From positions 62,001 to 126,000 of the forward strand of contig NZ_LGKO01000005.1 of assembly GCF_001306145.1 (NCBI RefSeq): a stretch of 64,000 nucleotides of DNA. The letters run 5' to 3'. The DNA comes from Thermanaerothrix daxensis. GTDB lineage: Bacteria; Chloroflexota; Anaerolineae; Anaerolineales; Anaerolineaceae. Positions 26,391 through 35,648 of this stretch are shown one piece after another. A model generated the notes under the pieces. It made no database searches. It worked only from the letters and a program-made list of their open reading frames with translations, and had not been told where the DNA came from. Numbering within the stretch: position 1 is the first letter of the stretch; each line of letters opens with the position of its first letter. A program made the translations under genes and the position numbers.

Positions 26391-27299
26391 TCAGTAATCT
26401 CCGTAGTTGATTGGGGCTGACCAGCGCGGCTTGACTGCCAGTCGCTGATGGGTCTCTTCACCCAGTTTTTGCCAGTATTCCTGGCGATCCTTGACGCCGA
26501 AGACCCATTCCTCCAGCCAGGCCAGCACGGCTTCACGTGACTCACTCAGTTTATCCCAGGTCAGGTAGAAGGCGTTATCCCGGTCGTAGTAGCCCTGTGT
26601 GTAGGAGGGATGCGCGCAGTAAGGCACGTGGCACACGGCATCCACAACAAATTCGGGGATCAGCGTGCGGTTGGGATCAGAGCGGATGACTTCCTCTTCC
26701 ACAATTTCCTCGGCGGTGAGGATGACATGGCGGGCGGCAAAAGCGGCTTCTTTTTGCTCTCCAATGATGCCCCAGATATGGGCGTTACCGCGGCGGTCGG
26801 CACGCTGGACGTGGATGATGGCGACATCCGGGTTGAGGGGGGGGACCACCACCACCTCGCGCCCGGTGTAGGGGTCCTGCAAGCGGCGGTAGTTGGGGTT
26901 GACGCGCTCCAGATCACCCGCCGCAGTTGGGTTCATAGGCATGAAGGGCAATCCGGCGGCTCCGGCCTGCAGGCGTGAGATCATGCCAAAGTGGGAGTAC
27001 TCTTCCCACTCCAGCCGCCCCGCTTCGATCTCGGCGCGCACAATGCGCAGCGAACCCACACCGGGGTTGCCCATGTAGGAAAAAATGAGTTTTCGCGCAC
27101 AACCGGCGGCGATCATCTGTTCGTAAATCAGGTCGGGGGTGGCGCGGGCCAGGACGAGATTGCGCCGCCCCTGACGGATGATCTCGTGCGCGGCGGCGAA
27201 GGGGATCAGGTGGGTGAAACCGGCGGCGTAGACGCAATCGCCATCGTGGACGAACTCAGCAATGGCTTCGGTGAGAGAACAGCGTTTATCGGAGGGCAT
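26391..27299 (-). CDS. CoA-transferase family I, subunit A
   Basis: First subunit of the CoA-transferase pair, 302 residues, with YAAGFTHLIPFAAAHEIIRQ, a FSYMGNPGVGSL stretch, and a C-terminal HPSYTQGYYDRD region as seen in GctA/IpdA relatives. The gene is directly followed by subunit B with one base between them. It lies downstream of the RocA-type dehydrogenase across a hairpin, so partial read-through is likely. The weak ribosome-binding site lies 16 bases before the ATG. Confidence 0.85.
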   Translation of the reverse strand: MPSDKRCSLTEAIAEFVHDGDCVYAAGFTHLIPFAAAHEIIRQGRRNLVLARATPDLIYEQMIAAGCARKLIFSYMGNPGVGSLRIVRAEIEAGRLEWEEYSHFGMISRLQAGAAGLPFMPMNPTAAGDLERVNPNYRRLQDPYTGREVVVVPPLNPDVAIIHVQRADRRGNAHIWGIIGEQKEAAFAARHVILTAEEIVEEEVIRSDPNRTLIPEFVVDAVCHVPYCAHPSYTQGYYDRDNAFYLTWDKLSESREAVLAWLEEWVFGVKDRQEYWQKLGEETHQRLAVKPRWSAPINYGDY

Positions 27300-27334
27300 G
27301 GCAGGTCAGTCAGACGTCCTTTCTGGGGGTTGAG

Positions 27335-27367
27335 GCGGGGGCTGTCCGGAAACAAGACAACCCCCGC
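27335..27367 (-). other. Intercistronic hairpin after the dehydrogenase gene
   Basis: GCGGGGGTTGTC and GACAGCCCCCGC (one G-T pair) around a 9-base loop, 9 bases after the dehydrogenase stop. No T tract follows, so it is more likely a processing or attenuation element than a full terminator. Confidence 0.5.
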
Positions 27368-27375
27368 GGCAGGGG

Positions 27376-28962
27376 CTAGAGTCGGCGGATCAGGGTGCGC
27401 GATTGCTCGTGCATGTAGAGTTGCAGGTAGTGCACGCCGCCGGCGTTCTTCCCGGTCGAACCGGAGCCTTTCCATCCACCAAAGGGCTGGAAGCCGGGCC
27501 AGGCACCCGTGGTCGCGCCTTGCGGGCGGTTGGCGTATACTACGCCCGCTTCGATGTGCTCGAAGAACCATTGGGCTTCCTCTTCCGTGCCGTAGAAGCC
27601 GGCAGTTAGGCCGTAATCTACGTCATTCGCCAGGCGCATGGCCTCTTCGAGCGATTCGACCCTGGCGATGGTGCTGATGGGCAGAAACATCTCGTACTTC
27701 CACAAACGATGGTCCAGCGGCACATTCGCCACCAGAGTAGGAGTGCAGAAGTAGCCTTTAGCGTACTCGCCTTCAGTGAGCACTTTGCCGCCGGTCAGGA
27801 TGGTGCCCGCCTGGCTCAGTTCCTCGCAGAAGGCCTGGTAATCGGCATAGGATTTGCGGTTGATCACCGGGCCGAGGAAGTTCTTGCGCTCGGTTGGATC
27901 CCCGATGCTCAGTTTGTTGGTGAGTTCGATCAGACGACTGACCAACTGGTCGTACACCGGGGCTTCAATGTAAATGCGCGAACAGGCGGAGCATTTTTGC
28001 CCCTGCAGTCCGAAGGCCGAGCGCACAATTCCGGCGGCAGCGTCTTCCAGGTTGGCGTGGCGGCTGACGATGGCGGGGTTCTTGCCCCCCATTTCAAGGA
28101 TGGTCGGGCGCGGCCAGCGTCCCTGGGCGAACGAGCGGTAGATGTGCATGCCCACATCGTACGAGCCGGTAAAGGTGATTCCGTCCACCTCAGGGCTGTC
28201 AATGAGCGCCTGGCCGAGGGTACTGCCGGGACCGGTGACGTAGTTAATCACACCATCCGGTAAACCAGCATCGCGCAGGCACTCGGCGATCAGGCGCACG
28301 CTCCAGGGGGTATCACTGGCGGGCTTCATTACCACGGTGTTGCCGGTGACCAGCGCGGCGGCGGCAGGCCCACCGGTCAGCGCGCAGGGGAAGTTGAAGG
28401 GGCTGATCACCAGCCACACGCCGTAGGGGCGCAGCACTGAAAAATTGCGCGCTTCAAACCCAACCAGCGGATCACGGCCCATCTCGACGACAAAACCGTT
28501 GTTTGCCTCCATGCGGTCGCAAGCGTAGCGGAAAAGGTCCGCCGTTTCGGCCACGTCGCCCAGGGCTTCCATGCGGTTCTTGCCCACTTCCAGCGAGACC
28601 ACCGCGGCGATTTCGTAGATGCGCTGGTCAATCAGGTCGGCAGCCTTGCGGATCAGGGCGACGCGATCTTGCCACTTCATGCGGCTCCAGGCCGGGAATG
28701 CGCGTCGTGCAGCCGCCAGGGCGGCCCGAGCGTCCTCAGCCGTGCCCTGTTGGAAAATTCCTAATACCACATCTGTATTGGCGGGGTTGCGGTCTTCGAA
28801 TTTTTTCTCAGCAAACACCTCTTTGCCATCAATGATCATGCCGTACTCGTGTCCCAGCCTGGCTTTGACCTGTGCCAGGGCTTGCTCAAAACGCGTGTGC
28901 AACTCTTCTGGCGGGTTGAACATGGTGGCATAGGTCAGTTTGAATGTGCTTTCGGCGGTCAT
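27376..28962 (-). CDS. rocA: 1-pyrroline-5-carboxylate / aldehyde dehydrogenase (RocA-type)
   Basis: A 528-residue aldehyde dehydrogenase closest in layout to stand-alone 1-pyrroline-5-carboxylate dehydrogenase, which oxidises glutamate semialdehyde to glutamate. Seen are the NPANTDVVLG opening, VISPFNFPCALTGGPAAAAL, the catalytic Glu in LEMGGKNPAIV, the catalytic Cys in GQKCSACSRIYIEAP and the C-terminal PFGGWKGSGS. No proline dehydrogenase gene is adjacent; the downstream genes are CoA-transferase subunits. The ATG follows GGAGGGCG. Confidence 0.88.
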   Translation of the reverse strand: MTAESTFKLTYATMFNPPEELHTRFEQALAQVKARLGHEYGMIIDGKEVFAEKKFEDRNPANTDVVLGIFQQGTAEDARAALAAARRAFPAWSRMKWQDRVALIRKAADLIDQRIYEIAAVVSLEVGKNRMEALGDVAETADLFRYACDRMEANNGFVVEMGRDPLVGFEARNFSVLRPYGVWLVISPFNFPCALTGGPAAAALVTGNTVVMKPASDTPWSVRLIAECLRDAGLPDGVINYVTGPGSTLGQALIDSPEVDGITFTGSYDVGMHIYRSFAQGRWPRPTILEMGGKNPAIVSRHANLEDAAAGIVRSAFGLQGQKCSACSRIYIEAPVYDQLVSRLIELTNKLSIGDPTERKNFLGPVINRKSYADYQAFCEELSQAGTILTGGKVLTEGEYAKGYFCTPTLVANVPLDHRLWKYEMFLPISTIARVESLEEAMRLANDVDYGLTAGFYGTEEEAQWFFEHIEAGVVYANRPQGATTGAWPGFQPFGGWKGSGSTGKNAGGVHYLQLYMHEQSRTLIRRL

Positions 28963-29129
28963 AAACTAACGCCCTCCTTTGTGAGACAGGAAAAATTTGG
29001 GGTGCGCCTGAACCGCTCAGGCAGTATTAAGTATAGTCAGGGCGGATAGGCAAGTCAAAGCCAGGGTGTCAGGCAGTTGGCAGGAAGTTCATCCTGATTG
29101 ACCGCTGCCCAGAGGGGGTGGGTGAGCAG

Positions 29130-29145
29130 TGTTATAATCGAAAAT
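29130..29145 (+). promoter_or_regulatory. Extended -10 promoter, probably leaderless
   Basis: TGTTATAAT at 29130-29138 is an extended consensus -10. Seven bases later comes the in-frame GTG at 29146, so the transcript would start at or beside the start codon. Confidence 0.5.
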
Positions 29146-30450
29146 GTGTCAAGATTCTGGCGCTTTGCAGGGCCGATTCTGCTGATCGGTGGTGTGGGGC
29201 TGGGTGCGTTATGGACGATGCCGGGCGTGCGTGAGCGGGTACTGTGGCATTTTGAATCCTGGCGGGTCCAGATTCGTTATGCGCTCAAGCCACCCCAGGC
29301 GGCTGTGTTTGTGCCGGAGGCAACGATCTCGCCTCTGGCGGTGACTCCTAGCCAAACGCTGGCCACGCCCACGGTGACGCCGACCGCCCTACCCGTGCTT
29401 GCCGAGGCCTCCTCTGTCGCTGTCACTCCCACGGCACTGCCTACCCCCACTCCCACCCCCTTGCCACCTGAAGTGCATCTTACCGGCGGGCGCTATTACG
29501 ATCAGCACGGGCTGTGGAATTACTGCGCCCCGGCTACCCTGGCGATAGCCCTTTCCTACTGGGGCTGGGAAGGGGATCGTACCGACATTGGCCGGGTGGT
29601 CAAGCCGTTTGAGAAAGATAAGAACGTCATGCCGTATGAACTGGCGGATTACGTGGAAAGTTACACCGGTCTGCGCGCCCTGGTACGGGCGGGAGGCACA
29701 TTGGATCTGCTCAAACGCTTGGTGGCGGCCGGTTTCCCGGTAGTGATTGAAAAGGGCGTGTACCTGCGTGACTACAACGGTCGTCTGGGCTGGATGGGTC
29801 ACTATACCGTGGTCAGCGGTTATGAAGAGGCGGCGGGGCGCTTTATCACCCAAGATGCTTACTTCTCACCGGATTACCCGGTAACCTACGAAGATCTGCT
29901 CTGGCAGTGGCGTTCATTCAACTATGTTTTTCTGGTGATCTACCCACCGGAGCGAGAGGCAGAGGTGATGGCAGTACTGGGTCCCTATGCCGATGCGACC
30001 GAGTCTTACCGCCAGGCTATGCAAACGGCCTCGTACGAAGCCAGTGCATTGAGCGGCCTGGAGCAGTTTTTTGCGCTTTTTAACTACGGCACCAGCCTGG
30101 TCAATCTGCAAGACTACGCCGGCGCCGCGCGGGCCTACGATCAGGCTTTCAGCCTGATGGCCAGCCTGCCGGAGGATAAGCGCCCCTGGCGCATGATGTG
30201 GTACCAGACCGGTCCCTATTTCGCCTACTACTACACTGGGCGCTACTGGGATGTCATCCGCCTGGCAGATACCACCATCGGCGCGGCGGATCAGCCCTAT
30301 ATCGAAGAGTCGTTTATCTGGCGGGCGCGAGCGCGCCTGGCGCTGGGGGATACGGCCGGGGCGGCTGAAGATGTGCGCACGGCCCTGGAATACCACCCTG
30401 GTTTTATCCCTGCTGTGGAACTGGCCCAAGCCATGCATCTTCAACCCTGA
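29146..30450 (+). CDS. Membrane-anchored C39-like peptidase with C-terminal helical repeats
   Basis: One N-terminal membrane helix (GPILLIGGVGLGALW), a Pro/Thr linker (TPTALPTPTPTPLPP), then a peptidase C39-like domain with the catalytic Cys in NYCAPATLAIALSYWGW, His in GHYTVVSGYEE and Asp in FITQDAYF. The rest is helical with TPR-like repeats (YAGAARAYDQAFSLM; LGDTAGAAEDVRTALEYHPG). The domain faces outside the cell. The GTG at 29146 is chosen because the promoter lies within the longer frame that begins with TTG at 29098. Substrate unknown. Confidence 0.82.
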   Translation: MSRFWRFAGPILLIGGVGLGALWTMPGVRERVLWHFESWRVQIRYALKPPQAAVFVPEATISPLAVTPSQTLATPTVTPTALPVLAEASSVAVTPTALPTPTPTPLPPEVHLTGGRYYDQHGLWNYCAPATLAIALSYWGWEGDRTDIGRVVKPFEKDKNVMPYELADYVESYTGLRALVRAGGTLDLLKRLVAAGFPVVIEKGVYLRDYNGRLGWMGHYTVVSGYEEAAGRFITQDAYFSPDYPVTYEDLLWQWRSFNYVFLVIYPPEREAEVMAVLGPYADATESYRQAMQTASYEASALSGLEQFFALFNYGTSLVNLQDYAGAARAYDQAFSLMASLPEDKRPWRMMWYQTGPYFAYYYTGRYWDVIRLADTTIGAADQPYIEESFIWRARARLALGDTAGAAEDVRTALEYHPGFIPAVELAQAMHLQP

Positions 30451-30463
30451 GGATGAGGAGATC

Positions 30464-31729
30464 ATGCTGCGCATTCTGCACTTTGCCGATGCTCACATTG
30501 ATATCGCCAACCGGGGGCGTCAAGACCCCCAAACAGGCTTGCCCATCCGGGTGCTGGATTTTCTGAATGCGTTGGATGTCATTGTTGAGACTGCTATTCG
30601 CGAGAGGGTGGACCTGGTGCTATTTGCCGGGGATGCCTATAAAGACCGCACACCGGCTCCCACGTTTCAACGCGAGTGGGGTAAACGGATGATGCGCCTT
30701 TCACGGGCGGGCATTCCCACATTGCTGCTGGTGGGCAACCATGACATCTCGCCGGCTTTGGGGCGGGCGCACACGCTGCAAGAATTTGAGACGCTTGAAG
30801 TGCCGAATGTGCGCGTGCTGGGGCGTCTGGCCCTGCTTAAGCCCGTTGACTTATGGGGCCTGCCGTTGCAGGTGCTGGCCATCCCCTGGATCTCCCGTTC
30901 CACGTTGATAGGGTTGGAAGAACTGAGTGGCAGTGAGCCGGAACGGGTCTACGAACGTTTGCAGGAAAATTTGACCTGGGCAGTGGAGAAGTTGTTGGAG
31001 GAAGTGGATCCCACCCTGCCGCTCATCCTCACCGCACACGCTTCGGTAGAGGGGGCCGTGTATGGAGGCGAGCGACTGATCATGCTGGGGAATGATTTCG
31101 TGATCCCGCGCGGCCTGTTACTGCACCCCAAGGTGGATTACGTGGCGCTAGGGCACATTCACAAACACCAGGATCTGAATCCGGGGGGCTACCCGGCGGT
31201 GGTCTACCCGGGTTCGATTGAACGCGTGGATTTTGGAGAAGCCGCGGATGAGAAGGGTTTTGTCCTTGTGGAGGTGGATCGTGGAACCACCCGTTACGCG
31301 TGGCGTCCGTTGCCGGGGCGCCAAATTGTGGATACAAAGGTGGATTTGAGCGAACTGGAAAAAGTGGAGTGCGAGAAGCCTCTGCCTGGGGTGGTGATGG
31401 AGACCATTCGCCGACACCTGCCCCCACCTCAGGCTCTTGAAGGGGCCATTGTGCGTTTGGTCCTGGAATACCCGCGGGCCTGGGAGACGCTGCTGGACGA
31501 GGCGGCGCTACGCAAGTTGCTAGAGCCTGCCCTGGAAGTCCATCTGGTGCGCCGTCCACGGGCGGAGATGCGCCTGCGCCTGGCCGGGGAGGCAAGCATT
31601 GCCCAGCGCACGCCGCTCGAACTGCTGGAATTGTATTGGAAATCGCTTTCACTGCCGCCGGACGAAATTCAGGCACTGCAAGATCTGGCGCGACAGGTGC
31701 TGTCCCAGGCGGAAGGTAAATTCATTTAG
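30464..31729 (+). CDS. sbcD: SbcD-like DNA repair exonuclease subunit
   Basis: Mre11/SbcD-type nuclease of 421 residues. The metallophosphoesterase motifs are in order: HFADAHID, LFAGDAYKDR, VGNHD, LTAHASVEG and ALGHIHKHQ. With SbcC it forms the ATP-dependent nuclease that opens hairpins and trims DNA ends. ATG at 30464 follows GAGGATGAGGAG. Unusually the partner sbcC gene is not adjacent: a CNNM/CorC gene of 1.3 kb lies between them. The spacing to that gene is 32 bases. Confidence 0.92.
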   Translation: MLRILHFADAHIDIANRGRQDPQTGLPIRVLDFLNALDVIVETAIRERVDLVLFAGDAYKDRTPAPTFQREWGKRMMRLSRAGIPTLLLVGNHDISPALGRAHTLQEFETLEVPNVRVLGRLALLKPVDLWGLPLQVLAIPWISRSTLIGLEELSGSEPERVYERLQENLTWAVEKLLEEVDPTLPLILTAHASVEGAVYGGERLIMLGNDFVIPRGLLLHPKVDYVALGHIHKHQDLNPGGYPAVVYPGSIERVDFGEAADEKGFVLVEVDRGTTRYAWRPLPGRQIVDTKVDLSELEKVECEKPLPGVVMETIRRHLPPPQALEGAIVRLVLEYPRAWETLLDEAALRKLLEPALEVHLVRRPRAEMRLRLAGEASIAQRTPLELLELYWKSLSLPPDEIQALQDLARQVLSQAEGKFI

Positions 31730-31761
31730 CATGAACCTGTGTTTGGATCTCATTCAGTACA

Positions 31762-33087
31762 ATGGACGAAAGTAACCACATTTTAGAAATTCTGGTCATC
31801 TTTCTGTTGATCCTGCTGAACGGCTTTTTCGCGATGTCGGAAATGGCGCTCGTCTCCGTGCGCAAAGTGCGTTTACAACAGCAGGCCGAAGAAGGAGAAA
31901 AGGGGGCGCAGACTGCCCTGGAACTGACCGAATCGCCCAATCGTTTTCTCTCCACCATTCAGGTGGGCATCACGCTGATCGGTATTCTGGCGGGTGCACT
32001 GGGTGGGGCGACCCTCTCGGGCGACCTGGCGCGCTGGCTGTCGCAGTGGCCTGCGCTGGCCCCGTACGGCCAGGCCCTTGCGCTGGCACTGGTGGTGCTG
32101 GCAACTACCTACTTCTCGCTGGTGCTGGGAGAACTGATCCCCAAGCGCCTGGCGCTTTACTACCCGGAGCGGATTGCCACGGTGGTCTCACGGCCCATGC
32201 TGACGCTCTCGCGGCTCACGGCGCCGGTGGTTAGCCTGCTGAGTGCCTCTACAGAAGTTGGATTACGTCTGCTGGGAGTGCGCCCTTCGGCAGAGCCGGA
32301 ATTTACCGAGGAGGATATTCGCGGGTTGATTGAGCAAGGCACCCAGGAGGGCATTTTTGAGAGCAGCGAACAGCGCATGGTGGAAGGGGTGTTTCGCCTG
32401 GGGGATCGAACGGTAGATGCGATCATGACGCCGCGCACGGAGATTGAATGGATTGACCTGGAGGAAAGCCCCCAGGAGATCCTTGAGCAGGTTCTCGGCA
32501 GCCGCCACACCCGTTTCCCGGTGGCGCAGGGCGATCTGGATAGCGTGCTGGGGGTGATTTCGGCGCGGGACGTGCTGGCGCAGTCTTTGCGTGGGGGCGA
32601 ATTCAACCTCTCCCCCTGGATTCAGCCGCCGCTCTTCGTTCCCGATAGCATGAGCGTGCTGAAAGTGCTCGAAGCCCTCAAGAGTGCAGGGGTTTCTGTT
32701 GCCCTGGTGATTGACGAATACGGTGGTGTGCTGGGCATGGTGACGCACTATGACCTGCTCAAAGCCATTGTGGGTGAACTGGGGGAAGCGGGCGAAAGCA
32801 GTGAGCCGCTGTGGGTGCAACGTGAAGACGGTTCCTGGTTGATGGATGGACTGCTCCCCATTGATCAATTCAAAGAACTGCTGGATTTGGAAACCCTTCC
32901 TGAGGAAGAGCGGGTGGGCTATCAAACTCTGGCGGGATTTGTCCTGTCCCAGTTGGGGGTCATTCCTGTGGCGGGCCAGGTGTTTGAGTGGAATGGTCTG
33001 CGATTTGAGGTGGTGGATATGGACGGACGACGCATTGATAAGGTATTGGTCTCGCGTATCCCATCTTCTGCGCAGGAGGGGGCATGA
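31762..33087 (+). CDS. CNNM/CorC (HlyC) family membrane protein with CBS pair
   Basis: A 441-residue protein: a DUF21 membrane domain of about four helices (residues 1-190), a CBS-domain pair (about 205-330, MTPRTEIEWIDLEES and VALVIDEYGGVLGMVTHYDL), and a C-terminal CorC/HlyC domain (about 345-430). Relatives move or sense Mg2+/Co2+. No clear ribosome-binding site precedes the ATG. It lies between sbcD and sbcC, with a four-base overlap into sbcC, so all three are probably one transcript. Confidence 0.9.
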   Translation: MDESNHILEILVIFLLILLNGFFAMSEMALVSVRKVRLQQQAEEGEKGAQTALELTESPNRFLSTIQVGITLIGILAGALGGATLSGDLARWLSQWPALAPYGQALALALVVLATTYFSLVLGELIPKRLALYYPERIATVVSRPMLTLSRLTAPVVSLLSASTEVGLRLLGVRPSAEPEFTEEDIRGLIEQGTQEGIFESSEQRMVEGVFRLGDRTVDAIMTPRTEIEWIDLEESPQEILEQVLGSRHTRFPVAQGDLDSVLGVISARDVLAQSLRGGEFNLSPWIQPPLFVPDSMSVLKVLEALKSAGVSVALVIDEYGGVLGMVTHYDLLKAIVGELGEAGESSEPLWVQREDGSWLMDGLLPIDQFKELLDLETLPEEERVGYQTLAGFVLSQLGVIPVAGQVFEWNGLRFEVVDMDGRRIDKVLVSRIPSSAQEGA

Positions 33088-35648
33088 TTCCGGTCCGTCT
33101 GCGCTTGCAGGGGTTTTTATCGTACCGCCAGCCTCAGGAAGTGGATTTTACCCAGTTTGATATGGCCTGCATCAGCGGGCACAACGGCGCTGGCAAATCC
33201 TCTTTACTGGATGCCATCACCTGGGCTCTGTTCGGCGTAGCCCGCACCAAAAGCCAGGACGATGTGATTCACAATCAGATGGATCGTGCCGAGGTGATGC
33301 TGGATTTCCAGTACGAGGAACACCTTTATCGGGTGCAGCGTGCACGCTTGCGCGGCAAATCTACCTTGCTGGAATTCTTTGTTCGGGATGAGGACGGTAA
33401 TTGGCGGCCCCTCACTGAAAGCAAGATCAAGGACACCGAGGCACGGATTCAGCATCTCCTGCGCATGGATTATGAGGCCTTTATCAATGCCTCCTTCTTC
33501 CTTCAGGGAAAGGCAGATCAGTTCACGGTGAAAAGCCCCGGCGACCGCAAAGAGATTCTGATGAGCATTTTGGGGCTGGATGCGTGGGATGCCTATAAAG
33601 AAGCGGCCGCAGCCCGTCGGCGGCAGGCGGAGCAGGAACAGGCGGCTTTAGAAGGTCAGATGCAGGAGATTGAACGTGAACTGGCCGAGGAAGGTGAGCG
33701 GCGGGCAGCCTTGCAAAAATTAGAAGAGGACTTGAGGCAAGCCGAGGCCCTACGCCGGGCCCGCGAAGAGGTGTTGGCCTCTGCCCGGCAGGTAGCAGCA
33801 GCACTGGCCGAGCAGAAGCGGCTGGTTGAAACGTTGCGCGAGCAGTGGCAGAAGGCGTGTCAGGCGCTGGAAGGCCAGCAGGCCCTGATGGCCGAGCGAA
33901 AAGCCCAGTGGGAGGAAGTGCAGGGGCTTTTAGTCCATGCGGCGGAGATCGAGGCCGCCTACGCGGAGTGGCAGGCAGCACGGCGCGACCTGGAGGCTTG
34001 GGAGGCGTTGGCGACCCGTTTCCGGGATCTGGAAAGCCAACGGCAGGCTCTGCGCCAGGAGATTGCGCTGGAACAAACCCGATTGGAGGGCGAATGGCGG
34101 GGATTAAAGGAGAGGGAAGCCGAAATCCTTGCTCTGCAGGCTCAGATGCTGAATACGGAGAAGGAAGTGGCTGCCTCACGCCAGAACCTGCAGGTCCTGG
34201 AAACTCGTTTGGCCGAGCGCGAAGCCCTTCAGCGCAAGAAGGAAGCCGCCTATCAGGAGCAGGCGGAACTGAGTGCGGAAAATAACCTGCTCAAAACCCA
34301 GATGGAGGAGATTAAAAGGCGCATTGAGAGCCTGCAAGCCGTCACCGGCGCAGTGTGTCCGCTATGTGGTCAACCTCTGCCGCCTGCCGAACGTCTGCGC
34401 CTGATCGAAGAGTTACAGCAGGAGGGAAAAGCGAAGGGTGATCGCTTCCGCGCCAATAAAGCGCGCTTGCAGGAACTGGGCGAGGAAATTCGTGACCTGG
34501 ATGGGCGCCTGAACGAGTTGGAAGTTGTTGAAAGTCAGATCAAGTCGCTTACCGCCTACCTGGCACAGGTAGAAGAGCGCCAGCAACACGCCCTGCGTCA
34601 AATGGAGATGTGGCAGTCCGAAGGGGCACCGCGCCTGGCAGAAATAGAGGCGCGCCTGCGCGAAGGGCAGTTTGCCCTGGCCGTGCGCGAGGCACTGGCC
34701 GCATTGGATGCCCAATGCCGTGAGTTAGGGTATGACCCGGCGGGGCATGAGGCCGCCCGGCAGCGTGAGCAGGACCTGCGCTCCAGCGAAGAGGCCCTGC
34801 GCCGTCTGGAGAGAGCACGTGCCGAGGCGAGCAGCCTGGAACGGGAATTGGCTCATTTGGAAGCACAACGCGCCGAAAAGGAGCGCGAGGTAAGCGAATC
34901 AGAGGAGATGTACCGCCAGGCTGAGGCACGTTATGTCCGTGATGCCGCCAATTTGCCGGACCTGGAGGCGCTCGAGCAGGAGGTTCAGGCGCTTAAACTG
35001 AATGAGAATCGCTTGCGGGTTGAGGTGGGGGCTGCCCGGCAGAAAGTGCAGGTGCTTCCTCAACTCAAAAAACGGCTGGAAGATCTGCAATCCCGCCGTG
35101 ATGAAACCAAACGCATGATTGCGCGCCTGAAGACCCTCGAACGTGCGTTCGGCAAGGACGGGGTGCCGGCTTTGCTGATTGAGCAGGCTCTGCCGGAGAT
35201 CGAGGCTCAGGCCAATGAGTTACTCGACCGCCTCAGCAACGGGAGCATGTCGGTATCGTTTGAGACCCAGGCGGAGTACAAGACCAAGGTGGGTGAGAAG
35301 AAAGAAACCCTTGAAATCATCATCCGGGATGGAGCCGGCTCTCGGCCCTATGAGATGTTCTCCGGGGGTGAGGCGTTCCGCATCAATTTTGCCATCCGGC
35401 TGGCATTGGCGCGGGTGCTGGCCATGCGGGCCGGGGCGCGCCTGCAAACGTTGGTCATTGATGAGGGGTTTGGCAGTCAGGATGCCGAAGGCCGCCAGCG
35501 CCTGGTGGAGGCCCTCTCCATTGTGCGCAATGATTTTGCCAAAATCCTGGTAATCACTCACTTGGATGAACTTAAAGATGCCTTCCCGGCGCGCCTGGAA
35601 GTTGAGAAAACCCCCAACGGTTCGCAGATTCGTCTATGGAAGGCATGA
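33084..35648 (+). CDS. sbcC: SbcC/Rad50-like SMC ATPase
   Basis: An 854-residue ATPase. Walker A GHNGAGKSSLLDAITWALFG is near residue 32; a long coiled coil is interrupted near residue 425 by a zinc hook CPLC; the signature MFSGGEAFRINFAIRLAL and Walker B LVIDEGFGSQD stand near the C-terminus. It bridges and feeds DNA to SbcD. AGGAGG precedes the ATG, which overlaps the CNNM/CorC stop. Shorter than E. coli SbcC (about 1050 residues) but normal for SbcC/Rad50 proteins of many phyla. Confidence 0.93.
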   Translation: MIPVRLRLQGFLSYRQPQEVDFTQFDMACISGHNGAGKSSLLDAITWALFGVARTKSQDDVIHNQMDRAEVMLDFQYEEHLYRVQRARLRGKSTLLEFFVRDEDGNWRPLTESKIKDTEARIQHLLRMDYEAFINASFFLQGKADQFTVKSPGDRKEILMSILGLDAWDAYKEAAAARRRQAEQEQAALEGQMQEIERELAEEGERRAALQKLEEDLRQAEALRRAREEVLASARQVAAALAEQKRLVETLREQWQKACQALEGQQALMAERKAQWEEVQGLLVHAAEIEAAYAEWQAARRDLEAWEALATRFRDLESQRQALRQEIALEQTRLEGEWRGLKEREAEILALQAQMLNTEKEVAASRQNLQVLETRLAEREALQRKKEAAYQEQAELSAENNLLKTQMEEIKRRIESLQAVTGAVCPLCGQPLPPAERLRLIEELQQEGKAKGDRFRANKARLQELGEEIRDLDGRLNELEVVESQIKSLTAYLAQVEERQQHALRQMEMWQSEGAPRLAEIEARLREGQFALAVREALAALDAQCRELGYDPAGHEAARQREQDLRSSEEALRRLERARAEASSLERELAHLEAQRAEKEREVSESEEMYRQAEARYVRDAANLPDLEALEQEVQALKLNENRLRVEVGAARQKVQVLPQLKKRLEDLQSRRDETKRMIARLKTLERAFGKDGVPALLIEQALPEIEAQANELLDRLSNGSMSVSFETQAEYKTKVGEKKETLEIIIRDGAGSRPYEMFSGGEAFRINFAIRLALARVLAMRAGARLQTLVIDEGFGSQDAEGRQRLVEALSIVRNDFAKILVITHLDELKDAFPARLEVEKTPNGSQIRLWKA

